From: Vanilla planifolia
Lineage: Eukaryota > Streptophyta > Magnoliopsida > Asparagales > Orchidaceae
NCBI GenBank assembly: GCA_023846275.1
Contig: CM043872.1
Coordinates: forward strand, 25,777,670-25,841,669
DNA length: 64,000 nt
Direction of reading: 5' to 3'
Every line of letters starts with the position of its first letter. The stretch's first letter is position 1. A model generated the notes under the pieces. The model did not search any database. It saw nothing but the letters and a program-made list of their open reading frames with translations, and was not told where the DNA came from. The position numbers and the translations under genes are program-made. Positions 1 to 14,000 of the stretch are shown here, one piece after another.

Positions 1-3000
1 GTGCAACATCTAGCTTGAGAAACATTTGCCTTGCGTGAGAGGCAGAAGTGTTGAGTCTATGGTTTAGTTATTGTGCTATCAAGATGTCAAAGAGAGACCT
101 CCCAAGAATAAAAGTAGCATATTCTGGCACAATGATGTGTGTGAGCACAGATTGTAAACAAAAAACAATGATTTTTGCCACAACCTTATAGATGATATTG
201 CATAAACTGGTAGGCCTAAAATGACTAAGCTCCTTTGCTTAACTTTAGGGAGCAATATAATAGGGATATCCTTCTAGCAAGCAGTCATCTGTGTATGTGT
301 GAAAATATAATGTATTGCCTCACAAATGTCTACTTGGTAATGTTCCAATACCTTCGAATGAAAACTCCGATGATACCATCATTGCCTGGGGCCTGGTTTG
401 GTTGGAGAGATAAGATAGCTTGTATAATTTCATCATCTAATATGGGGGCTACAAGCATGGTTTCTTGCTCATAAGAGACAATAACCTTGGGTGGGGGAAG
501 TACCTTGGGGAGGATAAAAGGGTTAGTCGAGTTCCATTTCTATGTGAAGAATCCCAACATTGCCGCCTAGGCATCCTCAGTAACAGTCACGATGTTACCA
601 TTGTGAACTTGAAGGGAATTGATACGGTTGTCCTACCAATGCCTTATAGTAGCCACATGGAAAATAGGAGTTTTTGTCCCCTTAATTGAGCCCATTGTTG
701 TTATGATATTTTGTAGTAATCTTAAGAAGGTGTTTGAGCTTACTTTCCTCCAAACCCAAGGAGTCTTTCTATTGAAGCTCAGTAATTTCTTGCTCATGAG
801 CAAGAGGAGCCTTGGTAATGTTGCCAAATGTGCCTCTACTCCATCTAGCTAGGGCCTATAAAGAACAATCAAACTTGGTGCTAACTGTCACTAGTGGTGA
901 ACTTCTAGCAATTCTACTTCAATTCATGACAACAATGCTCCTAGATTTTGAATTCTCAAGCTAAAGTTCTTCAAGTTGTAGATGCCTTCTAAAAAGTTTA
1001 TAGTTCATGTTTTGGAATTGAATCAAAGCAAGATGGTGATCCGAACTCAATATAGTGAGTTGAGATATTGTGGTGCCTTCAAACAAACCCATAGTATTGA
1101 GTAAAAACCTATCCAAAGACTTAAAAATTTGAACACTTTCTCCAATGTTGGACTAAGTGAATGAATTGCCATGAAAGTCCAAATCATAGAGATCTAAACC
1201 AGAAATCACTTGTTGGAATTCTTCTTCAGCCATTAAAAACCTGAATATTTTCCCTCTTCCTATGCCATGATAACATTAAAGTCACCAGCAACCACTATGG
1301 GAGTATTCTTGTTTGCAATACACTGGATAGCCTGCCAAGCATCCCATCTAGCAATGGTCCTTAGCAACATAGACAACAAAATCGTCACGACGGCTAACTC
1401 TCTCTTGATCTCAAGAGTGATCACTTGCTTTATTTGCATGATTGTAGATATCTAAAAATAGTTCTTCCATAGAATAATAATCCCACCAGATTGTCTGATC
1501 ATTGACTCAAGTGATAAAGTCCCACTTATGACCGAAAAGTCGATCAGCATCCCTTCGAGAAAAAGACTCCACTTGGGTCCCAAGCAGTGCAACCAAAAAC
1601 TTGATGTCTAACAATCTTTTTAAGGTAATTGCAAGAAGAGGATTTCACTCCTCTAATGCTCCATATAAATGCAGTAATCATTTGGAAGACATAACGGTCA
1701 TGGCTGTTCCACCATGGCAAAATGGAGATTTGCTATTTCTGTGTCTCAAAGGATAGACTAGTACTGGTTCAGGGTTTGAAATTTTGGCGACATCATCAGC
1801 CTCCAACATATTCATTTAATCAACAACAAGCCCATTGCTTTGCTTGTTGGGGTCAGCACTTGGCCCTCAAGGAGTGGCAATCACAGCAGCCTTAGATGCG
1901 GGGGAGAGGCCCCAAAATTTCTTTCTGGAAGATGGCATGGTGCTGGACAGAATTCCCTTCCTGCTGGTGTTCAATGGAGCCAACAACAGCCGTAAGAGCA
2001 GTAGTGGCCAATTTAGCATTTTTTCCTACAGCAGCTGGACTGTCTGGTATTGATGGGGTAGCAGAGTGCAAGTTTCGGGTAACCCAATCATGCCCTTGAG
2101 GAGCAGTTTGAAGAGCTGGACCCTGGCAGCAGGTAATTCTTGCACCTGTACAAAACAAAGAGGAGCTGGAACCTGGGTTGGTAGGTGTAGCCCCTTCAAA
2201 CCCCCTGGACAGCAGTTTGAAGGGCTGGACCTTATCCAAGACCAGAAGAATGCTCAACATCCCCTCTGGTGATTTTATCGGTAAACCATTGGCTCCAATG
2301 TTTCACACCGGGCGCTGCAGCTGCCAGGGAGGGATGATCATCCATGGCCCAAGACTACAATTGTCAACTGCAGCACCCACTTCATTGCTTGTAGGAAGAT
2401 ATAAATAATTTCCAACATGTTGCGCAACCTAATATTGAGTTGTTCGGTTCAGTTGTGCTAAGATGCACTTGCTTCCAAGCTCCATTGGAATGTCTAACCT
2501 TCCCATACTCAAAGTAGATGGTGGAGGGACCTTCATACTCAAAGTGCTGAAATAAAGATGGCTTGGGCTGTGCAACCAAATGCCATAAATAAGAGGGTTA
2601 GATAAATCCATACGAATACAAACTCGGGCACAGGAAGATCTTACCAAGCATGTCGTCCAGCCGTCAATTTGAATAGAATCTCCGACCGAGGTAGCAATAT
2701 GAATCAAATTCTCCGCATCTCAAAACAGAAAAAGGAGATTAGGAATCCAAACCCACTGCAAATGATAGTTGATGTTTTGGGGTTAAAGTTGGGAGACCAG
2801 AGATCAAGGCTAAGGACCTGACCATCAACAGTCCAAGGACTACCATACTACACTATTATGATCTGTTGCATTGTCAAAGTGCAGAAGAAAGCACCCCAAG
2901 TCCATGTTTAGCACCTTGAACCCCCTGAAGTGACCCCATCGACAATTTAGCTCACGAGCAATCTATGGGAAGGAGAAACGATTTACGTAAATTGTTCCAA

Positions 3001-3960
3001 CCAAATCAAACTTATGAAAATCAACATGCTTAGTGTAGACTTCTAAAGAGAGCTTAATAATAGATCCATTCAAATAAAAATGATCCTTCATCACATGATG
3101 TAGGTTAGCTGGTTAAAAAGGATTGATAGAGGCACCACCCATCAATCAAACCACCTTCAATAGCTTCTTTGAAGCTTCTAGGTGCAAGGGTGGCCTTGGT
3201 TAAGTTATTGGTCCCCTCTTGTAAGACAATATTCATATTAGCAATTACTTGAACACTTGTTGAGTAAGGTTGAGAGCTAGTTTGAGTGTGATAATAGGGG
3301 CAGCAACCAAGGAGGTAAAGTCACTACAGTTGATCTCCACAAGACTAGTGGTCAAAGGTGAGGATTTATGCACCTCTGTGATGTTAGATGTAGATAAATT
3401 CAATAATATAGCAACGGGAGAACAGCCACCAACCTTCTTAGCAATAATAACACAAACAACTGAGGTGCATGTAGGGGAGCTAGAGTGACAAGTGCCAATA
3501 CGGCCAGTAGCTAAGAGAGACATAGCAACCATAGGAGAAGAATATGCTAGCTTTGCGATAGGTCCAATCGCTGCTGCATTGGAACCTTGGATTGAACCTG
3601 CTAGGTCAACCACCAATGTCGAGTTTGCGAAGACAGAGCCAAGAAGGGAATTCATCCTTTCCATCAAGGATGTAGCACCAAGTGAAGACTCAGAGCTAGA
3701 TAAGGGGTAAGCCATTGTTATCATAGAAGAAGTGATCTTTGCAAGCCAAGGACCCCTCCGTTGACGATGACCCTAACGCAGGAGAGAATGCTGGTGGTTT
3801 CCGTTTTGAAGTAGACATAGTTTTGTTGCAATAGAGGGCCATTAGGCACGACACGCAAAGGAGGCATAAGGGGTGTTGCTATCGAAAAGGTCAGGAACTA
3901 CTGTCATAAGAAGGTTGCGAGGGGCCTTTCTACCAATCATTGAAGGTGCTACCTGAGAAT
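1..3960 (-). mobile_element. L1-type LINE, degenerate, cut by the window edge
   Basis: On the minus strand, in order: an ORF1 leader (an open stretch covers 3724-3245), a DUF4283-like RNA-binding domain (about 3030-2560, with WGHF, VNGQVL-like and PNL blocks), a zinc-knuckle region (about 2560-2480) with key cysteines replaced, an endonuclease (about 1700-900, with the GDFNVIMA motif near 1290-1250), and a reverse transcriptase start (about 430-1, with QAPGNDG, HFRPTSLCNIIYKVVAKII and FILGRSLFDILIAQ). Several stops and frame changes break each part, so it is dead. The 5' end at about 3960 is approximate. The rest of the reverse transcriptase and the 3' end lie left of position 1. It sits antisense in a PIEZO intron. 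Confidence 0.88.
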
Positions 3961-4909
3961 AGTATGGAGAAGATGTGAACTAAGTAAAAATTATTGCTTA
4001 ATGATTAGAAATGATGATGAGATTTAATGAGAGCTTTGATTTTCTTTTGCATAATAATGGAATAACCATGATAAAAAAGGAAAGATAATTGACTTGATGG
4101 TTTAGAATTATTAATTATAATCTATGTAGCTTTAAAACATGTGTTTTTCTTTTTTTAGTTCATTTTGATGTCCATGAATACTAGAATGAAATAATGATAC
4201 TAATAATTAAATTTGAAATCACGTTTATAATGAGTTCTTGAGAACTCAAAACCATTGACTTTTCTAGATAAAACTTATATTGATGCAAAACATGACACAT
4301 GTAGACAACATATTATCTAGTGGATCCCTTTTCTCCCAATATTGCTAAGAGATGTTCAAGGGAAAGAATGCAGATCCAAGGGAAACACACAAGGTGTATC
4401 AACTTAAATTGAGAAGGGGATAGGGATAAAATGGATCTGTTAGATAATATATAGTCAACAAAAATTAAATATGGCATAGGTGCTATCTCCTTAGACCAGG
4501 CACATAATGGTTTCAAAGGAACATTATTTTGGAGTTCAAGTGATTAAATTTTCTTATTAAAACATCGTGATTTGATAATAGAAGATGTTATCTAAATGCA
4601 AAAGAAAAATATGTTTATTTTTAATTTTCTATTTAAATTATATATATTGTTTTATTTCAAGGAAAAAATCAACATATAGTTTTTAAGATCTATTTGATTC
4701 CTTAAATCAATAGATCTCCTATTTGTTTTTCAATATTATTAATGAGATCTACTTTGACAAACTTTTTGTTTTACTTCAAAATGAGAAGTTTTCTTTTTGT
4801 AGCCTTTTCTTCTTACTTGTTGAGCAATAATATCTATCCTCGAATTATAAAGTTTCGTGTTACATTGCTTTAACATATTAGATTTGACAATTATTGTAGT
4901 TGTCGTCAG
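3961..4909 (+). other. End of the first PIEZO intron seen here
   Basis: AT-rich intron between the LINE and exon a. I see no coding match and no repeat family I can name. Confidence 0.6.
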
Positions 4910-5015
4910 TCAAACGTGATCTGGAAGAAATGAATTCTATAATGTCCATCGAAGATAATACTCTGGTTCAGCAACTTCTTCCTTCAAGGCACTCCATTTC
5001 TTTCATTGAATCTAG
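4910..5015 (+). CDS. PIEZO1: PIEZO exon a (first in window)
   Basis: Encodes (V)[11 protein letters not shown]...[14 protein letters not shown], matching the plant PIEZO segment that ends in QLLPSKHS...ESR. The donor is AG|GTGAG at 5016. The acceptor AG at 4908-4909 fits the expected split valine codon. A second AG at 4898-4899 would keep the frame and add ten bases, so the 5' edge is less certain than the 3' edge. Confidence 0.85.
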
Positions 5016-8000
5016 GTGAGTGATACTTTTAATTTGGATGGTAGCATGATCATTTCCTTGCAATTTGACATTGGAAGATTTGTTGGTTAGTTGTTGCTTC
5101 TGCTAGTATCAACATTAAAGGAGCTAGTTGAGCTTTTATATCATTGAAATATTTATTTTGACGCCAGCCATTAATTATTAGATTTTAAATGAGGCAAATT
5201 TTCCTTGATATAAAGCAATATTGATATTTGAGCTAGGGTTGTAATATGTCCCGCCTTTGTTTTGATATTATTAAAGAGCAATATCAACCATGGAAAGGCA
5301 TACTTTATGATTTCAAGGAAAGCATAATCTTCACTCATGTTTAATCTATGCTGTGCTCTATTTTATCATTTATGGAGAATAGAGGTTTTTGGTTCTTCGT
5401 CTTGTCTTGATTTGCCTTCTTAGGTTGGTTAGCTTTTAGACAGGTGAAGAATTTTTTGTAATTTTCAATCGTGTTTTCCTAGTGGTTATTCCACTTAGAT
5501 GTAGGACGCCTCTATCAGTTATATTTAGTTGTGTATAGGTTAACAAACTAGATCCTTTCACCATAAAAGTCAATGTTTTTTGTGAATGTGAATTTGTTTT
5601 CCATTAATGTCCTATGTTATCTCCAACGGTTAAATACACTTAACTCGTGATATTGGAAGATTTGTAGCAGCAAAAGTATGAGCAGATTTTTCATCTTGTA
5701 TGTATGTCATGACTGCTCATTTATGAGAGTTAAAGTTACTAGGTTCCAGCTTCTAATCAAACAGAAGCAATAATAATACTGATTGCTTTAGTTATGGCTA
5801 TATTTGAATATCTCAATGTCTAAAATTTGAGAAATGAATGATGAAAATAGTGAATGAGAAATTTTTAGTTAGGGAGTTTATGCTTGCTTCTAACTAAATT
5901 ACACAGATAATTAGACTGATTGCTTTGTTGGAACTATATTTGATTATCTTAATGTTTTCATATGATAAATAGATGATAAAAAATTGAGTTGCAAATGCTC
6001 ATGCAGATGCTTGTGTCAAAAAAGTTTAGTTCTTTACCTTCTTTTGGTGATCTCTCCACTGCACATTCTCCACTGAAAGTTGCTCATCAACTTGTCTTCA
6101 TTGTCTTTACTGGTTTTGTGACTGTTAGTTGATTCTTGGAATTGGAAATTGCTGTTGTTTGGATGCGAAGCCTGATTTTGTGTTTATGATGTTTCTAATG
6201 GTCAATCTTATTATGTGAATTTTTAAATCTGTATGTATTTAGCCTTGATTTACATTAACTTTGTTTACATTTGTTTTAGATATGGTTGCTTTTGTAGTTT
6301 TGTGGTCCTTTTGTGGTGGACAACTATTATTAATTGTTTATATCAGTCAAATAATGAGATTCATAAAAACTAAACTAAGAAACCAATTTGCTTAGATGTC
6401 ATAAATTTTTGAAATTAGGAGGATTTTCAAACATGTTTGAAACTTCTTGGAGGATTTTCAAAACGCCATGCTTTTTACTGCTTCATGTCTACTTGTGTAG
6501 TATGTTTTGACTTGGGAATGTTATATTTTGGTCTTAGTTCCTTATGAATAATGTTTATATGACAAGAATAAGTGCATCACATTATCATCTCCTCGTGAAG
6601 CTATCAAGTAGTTTCAAAGGATCTTTCTTTAGATTGTCTACCTCACCTGGCTTATTCAGGAAATTGTAATATTAGAATGCCAAATAATTATGTGTTAAAT
6701 TCTGAGTTGGTGGCTTATTTTCTGATGATTATGTGGCTTGTAATGTTATTCTTGATTTTGCTAAGGTATATTCTTCTAAACAAGTACAAACAGTTCACTA
6801 GTTTTGCAAATGAGTGGTGATTTCATATGAACATAATATAAACACCAGTTGGCATTAGTTTGAAAAAGAAAAATTGGGTTCTTTTTTGGTTGATTCGAAA
6901 CAAATTGCAGCTTGTCATTGATGTTTGGTTTTGGTCAATATGCTTGTTTCCGTTGATTAATTTTTTTTTCTTGTGCTTCCTTAAGTGTGGATTTGCTAAA
7001 AATAGTGATGTGCGAGTTGTCTTTGTTTTTTGACTTAACTTCTTCCCTTGAGCTTAGTAATTAATTTTTCATTTTCCTTTTGAAGGAAAAAAACCACAGA
7101 TAAATTTGAGGTAAGAAAACTGTAGATTTAAAAACTGATGCGAACAGTTATAAAAACATGGAATTGGAATGAACTCAATGTACCCATATAAGTGGACCAA
7201 ATCAGCCAGTTTAGTTCATATGAGATTGGTCCCATGGTTATTTCAGGTTAGATGTACACCTAGATCTTCAATGATTTGTGATGTGCAGTTATTATTTCTT
7301 CCTTAAATTTAATTCGGCTTTTAAAATTGAAGTTGTTTTCAATGGTTAAATTTATTTTACATTGGAACCAGAACAATTTAGATCACTAATGGTTTTGTAT
7401 TAGCTAAATTAGTTTTATGTGATGCTGAAAGTATTTTCCAGATTGTAATGTACATCTTGAAATACTTGTTTACTTGGTATTTTTTTTGAGTCTGTGTAGC
7501 CATGATATGTACTTCATATTGCAAGGAAATAACAGCTTTTATTTGTCTGTGTTAAATTCTGAAAATTGATGTTTTTAGTGTAGGCACATGATTTGCCAGT
7601 TTTAATTATGCTAATAAATTAAGCTTTATTGATTGATCATCTTGTCTGAACTCTGAATTAGGTGTTCCCAATGTCTTCATTTTTTCTTGCATGCCTTTTA
7701 CCAAGTCATTAGTATTTTAGGAGTTATGTGTTTTTTTGTGTAGTATTTGTTTATTTGATGAATTCAGAGTTGCTTTACTTCGGCTTCTATTTGAAGTGAT
7801 AAATATTAGGATACTTACCATTTGTTTCTTGCCATAGATGTATAACTTCTCTTGTTACTTGTTTATGTTTGCATTGATGTGCTTGCTCTTATCTTGCATT
7901 TACATTTTACAGATATGGCATGGGAAATACAGATGCTATCTTGCAGGGACAAGCTTTTCGAATCTTCAGCATCAATTTCTTCACTTATGGGTTCCCGGTA

Positions 8001-11000
8001 CGGACTTAAAAAATTTGTTTCATTGAATTGTGATTCTTTGTTCATTTTATATGATAGAATCTTTTATGAGATATTTCCTCTTTCAGATAGTAATTTGAAA
8101 TGGTGAAATTTTTTGTTTGTGACCCTAATATATTATATGATATAAGTCATCTATACATATATCTTTTATGGATAAGTCTAGCTATTTTGATATTGTAGTG
8201 TATTTTTGGTTTTTTCTGCTTACCATTATTTTGTTTTATGGGAAGAGCAAATTAGAAGTGTTTGGGACATTTTGTTTTTGATAGCCTGAAAATTGTGTCA
8301 TTTGTGTTTGTTCTTCTGGCTTGAGAAACAAAATAATATGAATTTTCTTATCTCTCAATTTTAAGCCAGTTCACATCTTTAAGGCCATTCATCATTTCCT
8401 TTATTATACAATTAGTTGGGTTGACATTAAATTTGGTGTTCAAATTTGTCTTCAGTGTATATGGCATATCAAATCATAATACAAAGATCGAATAACTCCA
8501 AAATTTTCATAAAGAACTCTCTCTTAGACTTCTTGCAAAAGGATTGTTTTTTTCAACATCCGGCTATGTAGTAATCAACTATGATGAAGGTGTTTGACAT
8601 TGTCAGATTTTTCTGATGGTTACCTTGTTTCAATTAGAGTGATCAAAGACTTCCCAATTTTTCAATACAAGTGTAAATGAATAAAAGAAAAGTCATGCGG
8701 GCTAAGCATTACTCGTAACTTTTATTTTATTGGATATTTTGTTGTTTTGCTCTTTGCAGCACTGTTTTGTCATCATGCATGGAATCATTTGTAATTTGTT
8801 GGATAAATAATAAAATAGAATTTATGTCAAAAAAAGGCCCATCATATGTTTTCATTGGTTTAGTTTAGTTCAAGAATATTATAACCTATTTTTCTTTCAG
8901 ACTTAATTTGATGTAGTAATCTTCTATTATGGTTGTATTGTCTATATGACTGGAGTTATACTTTAACTTATAAAACAAAACATAGTTTGGTTTTGCATTT
9001 AAGGATTTTGATTATGTCTTGCAAAATGAACTTGAGTAGTTGCACACAATGTTTACAGTATGTTTGATATAATATGGGTAATAGTGAAGTCTTGTTTGGC
9101 TTAATAACTCTATGATCTTGTCGATTTTGTTTTTCATTAAATATGAAATCTTAATATAAATTAGTGAGAATCTATCTTGACAAGGTTTTCATAATGTTTT
9201 TTTGAAAATGTTATGGGAGTTACTTGTTGATTGACTATAATAGTATGTTACAAAGTTATAGACAAAAATTATAATTTCAAAAGAATGAATTGTCCTTAGC
9301 ACAATTAACAACCAAATATATCAAGGATTATGGATGTTAAGTTGACATGCGAATGACATTTGAGGGGATGGCCAAAAGATTAGGAGGAGATTCCACATAG
9401 AGGCCTTGCAAATGTTTTAGAAAGTTGTATATTCTAAGGTTCTTTGTGAGGCTTTTATGGCTAGATGAGTTGTATGAGGTGGTGTGTTGATTGACATAGT
9501 TATAGAGGGGGCAAAAATGTTGACGAGTCCATTAATAGCATTAGACTTGATTGTAATACAAATGGGAGTCACCTTGTATCTTGCTTGATTAATTAGGGGG
9601 CATAAGGGGAGACTTTAATTAGCCTGGTGAATGGGTTTTGTTAGGAGTCACCGCATAGATCTATTAGTTCCTTTATATACTTGACACAAAGGAAAGCATT
9701 TGTGCCAATAGTTAATTCACTTAAGAGACAATGTGTGGTCTTGTAGGGGTGGTCATATTTACTTGCTAAGGTGGGAGAAATAATAGGTGTATAAGGTACC
9801 ATAGGTTTAGCACCCGATTGGAACTCCATTCATATTTGACCAGGTGTGGATTAGATTTTGTGTATTGAATCAGAATCTTGTTGGTAAAGTAACAAGCGAT
9901 GTCAGATTTAAAACAATATCTAACAAAGATGAGTTGAGTATTAGTGGTAGTCAAGTCATCCATTATAATTGGGTTGCCAAAGAGGCTTCAAGCTTTATAA
10001 AATTATAATATTCATGAATTGAATGGGTAAGCCAGTGAGCTTTATCTAGCTGAAATGCAATCAATTGCGTCCCTTTCCAATATCATGCTCGCAACTGATC
10101 TTTGGAGGTCCTTCTACTTATAGACCAAACACTAGTTTGAACAACATTCATTAAGATTTCCTTTCATGAGATTTTGAATGGGAAAAATCCTCAATGTGGA
10201 GTGAAAGTGTCCAAGCCTTCACTTGGTTTTTAAAACCTTTGCATTGGTTGAACAATGTGAGTGTAAGAGGGTCTTTTGTTGATATTGTACCTAATAAGGG
10301 AGCAATTCTATTTGGGCTCTCCATCCTGAATGTCCTTGATAGGCGAGCCACATGTTTGGGGGATGGGTGTTTGTCATGTCCCTGCCTGTTCTAACTATTC
10401 AATAAAAAACATAAATTGTAGAAAGTATTGGAAAAACATCAAAGCAGATAAGTTAGGACATTTTTGTAATAATTTTCAACAAAAGTTCCCAAGCTTGAAA
10501 ACTTTTTCTTCTTCTTCTGCCAGCCATAGTACCAAACTCAGATAATATAAAGGAGAAACTTTGCTAGCCCTAAGGAGAAATACCAACAAGCCTTGCCAAT
10601 TGAGAAGTCGCAACAGCTCTTTCTTCACTCAACAATTACCTACAATAGATTCAATAGTTATTGGAGCTTGATTTCTAAGGCCGTATGCTCTCCAATCTAC
10701 TGAATGCTGCTAGCAGAAACCAAGCTGACACATGCATCCATTTCTTCTTTCCATTGCTCTAGATACAACAAAACAAATTCTTCCCTCTCAAATTTATAAT
10801 CCTTTTTCTGAAGCCTCGGGCCTTAATTTCAGCAACCACTTCCAGCAGCTCCTAGTTCTCAAACTTCCTTATCCTCATGAGCAGCTCCTCATGCAAAGAA
10901 TCCAACATACCCAAACCTTATACCCTCAAACTCCTTCAGTTGGAAATTTTCCCTACAAAGGAAATCACACTCCTCCTTTGTCCTTATCCCAAGGTAGAAC

Positions 11001-14000
11001 TTGAGATAATACTCTCAAGGAAAAGGCCATCCTACCACTTACTGCTGCTTAACCGGATAAGTGATAGAAAAGATAAAAAAAAGCAGCAAAATCATAAAGG
11101 AAATCTTTTAATCTCTTTAGCTTCAACAAATCAAAATAACCCTAATTGATTTCTTGTGATGAGGTCTTCCAAAAACTCATCATTGAATTCTGAAAAAGTT
11201 TGTCTGGCATGCTTCTTGAGATGCTTTAAAAGTTTTGTTATTTTATTTTACATCATGTAAATTTTAATATTTAACATCCAATCTCAAATATTATAGCATA
11301 AAACGTCAAGGAGAAATTTGGGATGTTACAATGGTGATCAAGATGTTGAGAGAAATTTGAACTTTAGGTGAACAAAATTTTCTAGTCTATAATCAAATTT
11401 AGAGTTGAAAATGAACCAAGATAAGTTTTATAGATGTGAATTATGGTGGGGGAATGGGGGGTGGGGGAGGCAATGAAGGCCTTTTATTGGTAGCTAAAGA
11501 GGGGCATTGTCATATGTGGGATGAGAGGGGACTAAGTCATTTATTATTTCAATATGGCCATGGTAAGCCAATGTGTCAGAACATGTTTATAGCAAACTCA
11601 ATTGTATGTAATTTGTGTCATAATATTCCAAGAAGGCTTCTATATTGAAATCATTCATATATGAAACTATTGTTGGATCATTCAAGCTTGACCCAACCAT
11701 AAAGGATTATTTATAGCATTTGTGGTTGTCCTTTAAGGAAGATAGTTGTTGTACACCAAGAGACAAGGGGAAGGCAATGGGGACAGTGAAACGATAGCCA
11801 TAAGATTAGCATTGTAGAAGTTATCGGAGAGAACTCCTTGCATGGATAATGGGTTGTAGGCCAAAGAAGACCTTAGAGTCAAACTGCAATCAAGTGAATC
11901 TTAAGTACTCTAAACGAGTGGGGGAAGGGGATGGATGGTCACCCCCTAGGGAGACTCTCTTTTGGCCATATCATGCAACAAAAATGTTGAAAGTTATCCC
12001 TACTATGGAAGCCTTTCTAGAAGCATGTCCATCTTCCGTCATCCCTCGTAGGAAATAGTTTGTTATCATCCTTATTATGCAAACATAAACTTGGTGTATG
12101 TTGTGTACATTTTGTGTTAATTAAGTTATAGGTTTTCTCATCCACTTTTACTAATGGAATTCTTTTAAATAAAGACACAAGTTGAGCTAAGATATACCTT
12201 TAAATATGGACCCAATTTTTTAAATACTTAAACATAATTGTATGTTAAGGTTTTAATATAATGTTCAATTTCTAATATGGGAGTCCTATTTATTTTTGCC
12301 GACTTCATGTTATAGTCTTATCCACATTGCCCATTATTCTCTTGACTGTAAAATCTCGTAACTTACTAAATTGGAGTATCATGTTGAAAAGCAAGAAAAC
12401 TTGTGCGATCTACCATGCTCTCCATTTCACATGTCAATTATGCTTCAATTATTTCTCTATGGATAGCTAACCACAAGAGTCATGCATAGGTCACATGAAC
12501 AACATCAAAAAAATTTTACAAAATCTTTTCAATGTTATCAAATATCATGTACATTAAGAGCTACTTAAATTTGTGGAGATGCCATGTGAGTTATCAAAAT
12601 CTACTTGAAAATGACAAGGGACTGATAGAAGTTTCAACTGCATAAATCATTTGGATCACGTTTGACTCCAATATTACTCATCAAGAGGGTTGATACAGAT
12701 GGTGGCTTCAATTGGGCCCAGAATATTCTTATGTAGATACCCATTATCCCAAAAGTTAAAGCCTATAGATATATGTCACATTTATGTTATAATAGGTTCT
12801 AACTTTATGTTCAATTTTTAATGTAAGACTAATCAGAGCTTATTAATTCTCACTAGCTTTGCTTATAAATTATTTTCTTTACCATGTTATTTAGATGACA
12901 AGGGAATTCCTTAGTTTAACTTTATCTTACAAATATGCGTATGATGATATTGCATATGTTTTCAATATGGTGAGATGGATTTTCTGTAATCTTGTTCTTT
13001 CTTGACCTTCTGCTTCATATTTATATTGCTAAAGTATCCATAGCACTTTGTATGTTATTGCTTTTTAGCATGCTTTTTATCACCATGAAGTTTAGCTATT
13101 ATGATGGACTTATTTGTAAAATTTTACAGCGTTATATGTGACAGGTATTGCTGCTTGCTCTTTCTCTATGGAGCTTTAATTTTGTCAGTATATGTGCTTT
13201 TGGCTTGCTGGCATATGTGGGCTATGTATTGTATGCTTTCCCTTCGTTGTTCAAGTTGCATCGTTTGAATGGTTTGCTTTTGGTGTTCATTCTCCTTTGG
13301 GCCGTCAGTACCTTTGTATTCAATGTTGCATTTACATTTCTCCACAAAGAACTCAAAAAGGTAATGAAGATTAGGCCAATGATTGTTATTTGCTACTCGT
13401 ATCTAAATCAACCATTATCTCAGGACATGGTGATTTGGGAGACAATAGGATTGTGGCACTACCCCATACCTGGATTATTTCTATTTGCACAGTTTTGCCT
13501 TGGAGTTTTTGTAGCTATCTGCAATTTGGTTAATAATTCCGTTTTTGTTTATCTATCTAATGAAGAAGACCGACCTGTGAATGATGATACTACAGCTGAA
13601 GGTAAACTCATCAAGGAAAATGTCATTTATTCTTCTTCTAAGTACTTATTAATGTTGTACGATGACTTTATTTCTCCTTTTTTGTTAATTTATATTGGAA
13701 TTGCTGCAACAAGAAGTTTAATGGTACTTTTAAGTTTCTGATTGGTTATATGGAAGAGTTTTTTTCTTGTACACATTGAAGAGAAGGAATCATTAATGCA
13801 CAAGGTAATTAAGAATTCTTGTGTAGAATGAAAATGTGAGCATTTACCTATAAATGAAAGAGTGTGAAGGGGATATTGACAAGTTACTGTTGTCTTGTTT
13901 AGGCTTTGATATGTTGTGACTTCTCATTCTTCTCCTATTACCATGTCCTGTGGGGCGAGTATGTAATTCCACTTTTGAAATAATGTATAAAAGCTATATG

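Larger units (their letters stand above)
7998..13144 (+). other. PIEZO intron, 5.1 kb
   Basis: Holds a dispersed-repeat copy (8464-8680), an unassigned stretch (about 9300-10371) that may belong to an element ending in the following LTR-like block, the LTR-like block (10372-11330), and 11331-13144 with a G-rich tract and nothing else I can name. Confidence 0.7.

Noticed and set aside
3270-3710. Plus-strand open frames in the left region
   Set aside because: They are antisense shadows of the LINE ORF1 leader.
10732-11149. Two overlapping 90-codon frames
   Set aside because: They lie inside the LTR-like block and match no protein.
13148-13741. Single 197-codon membrane protein
   Set aside because: It is PIEZO exons c and d read through the 63-nt intron and past the next donor.
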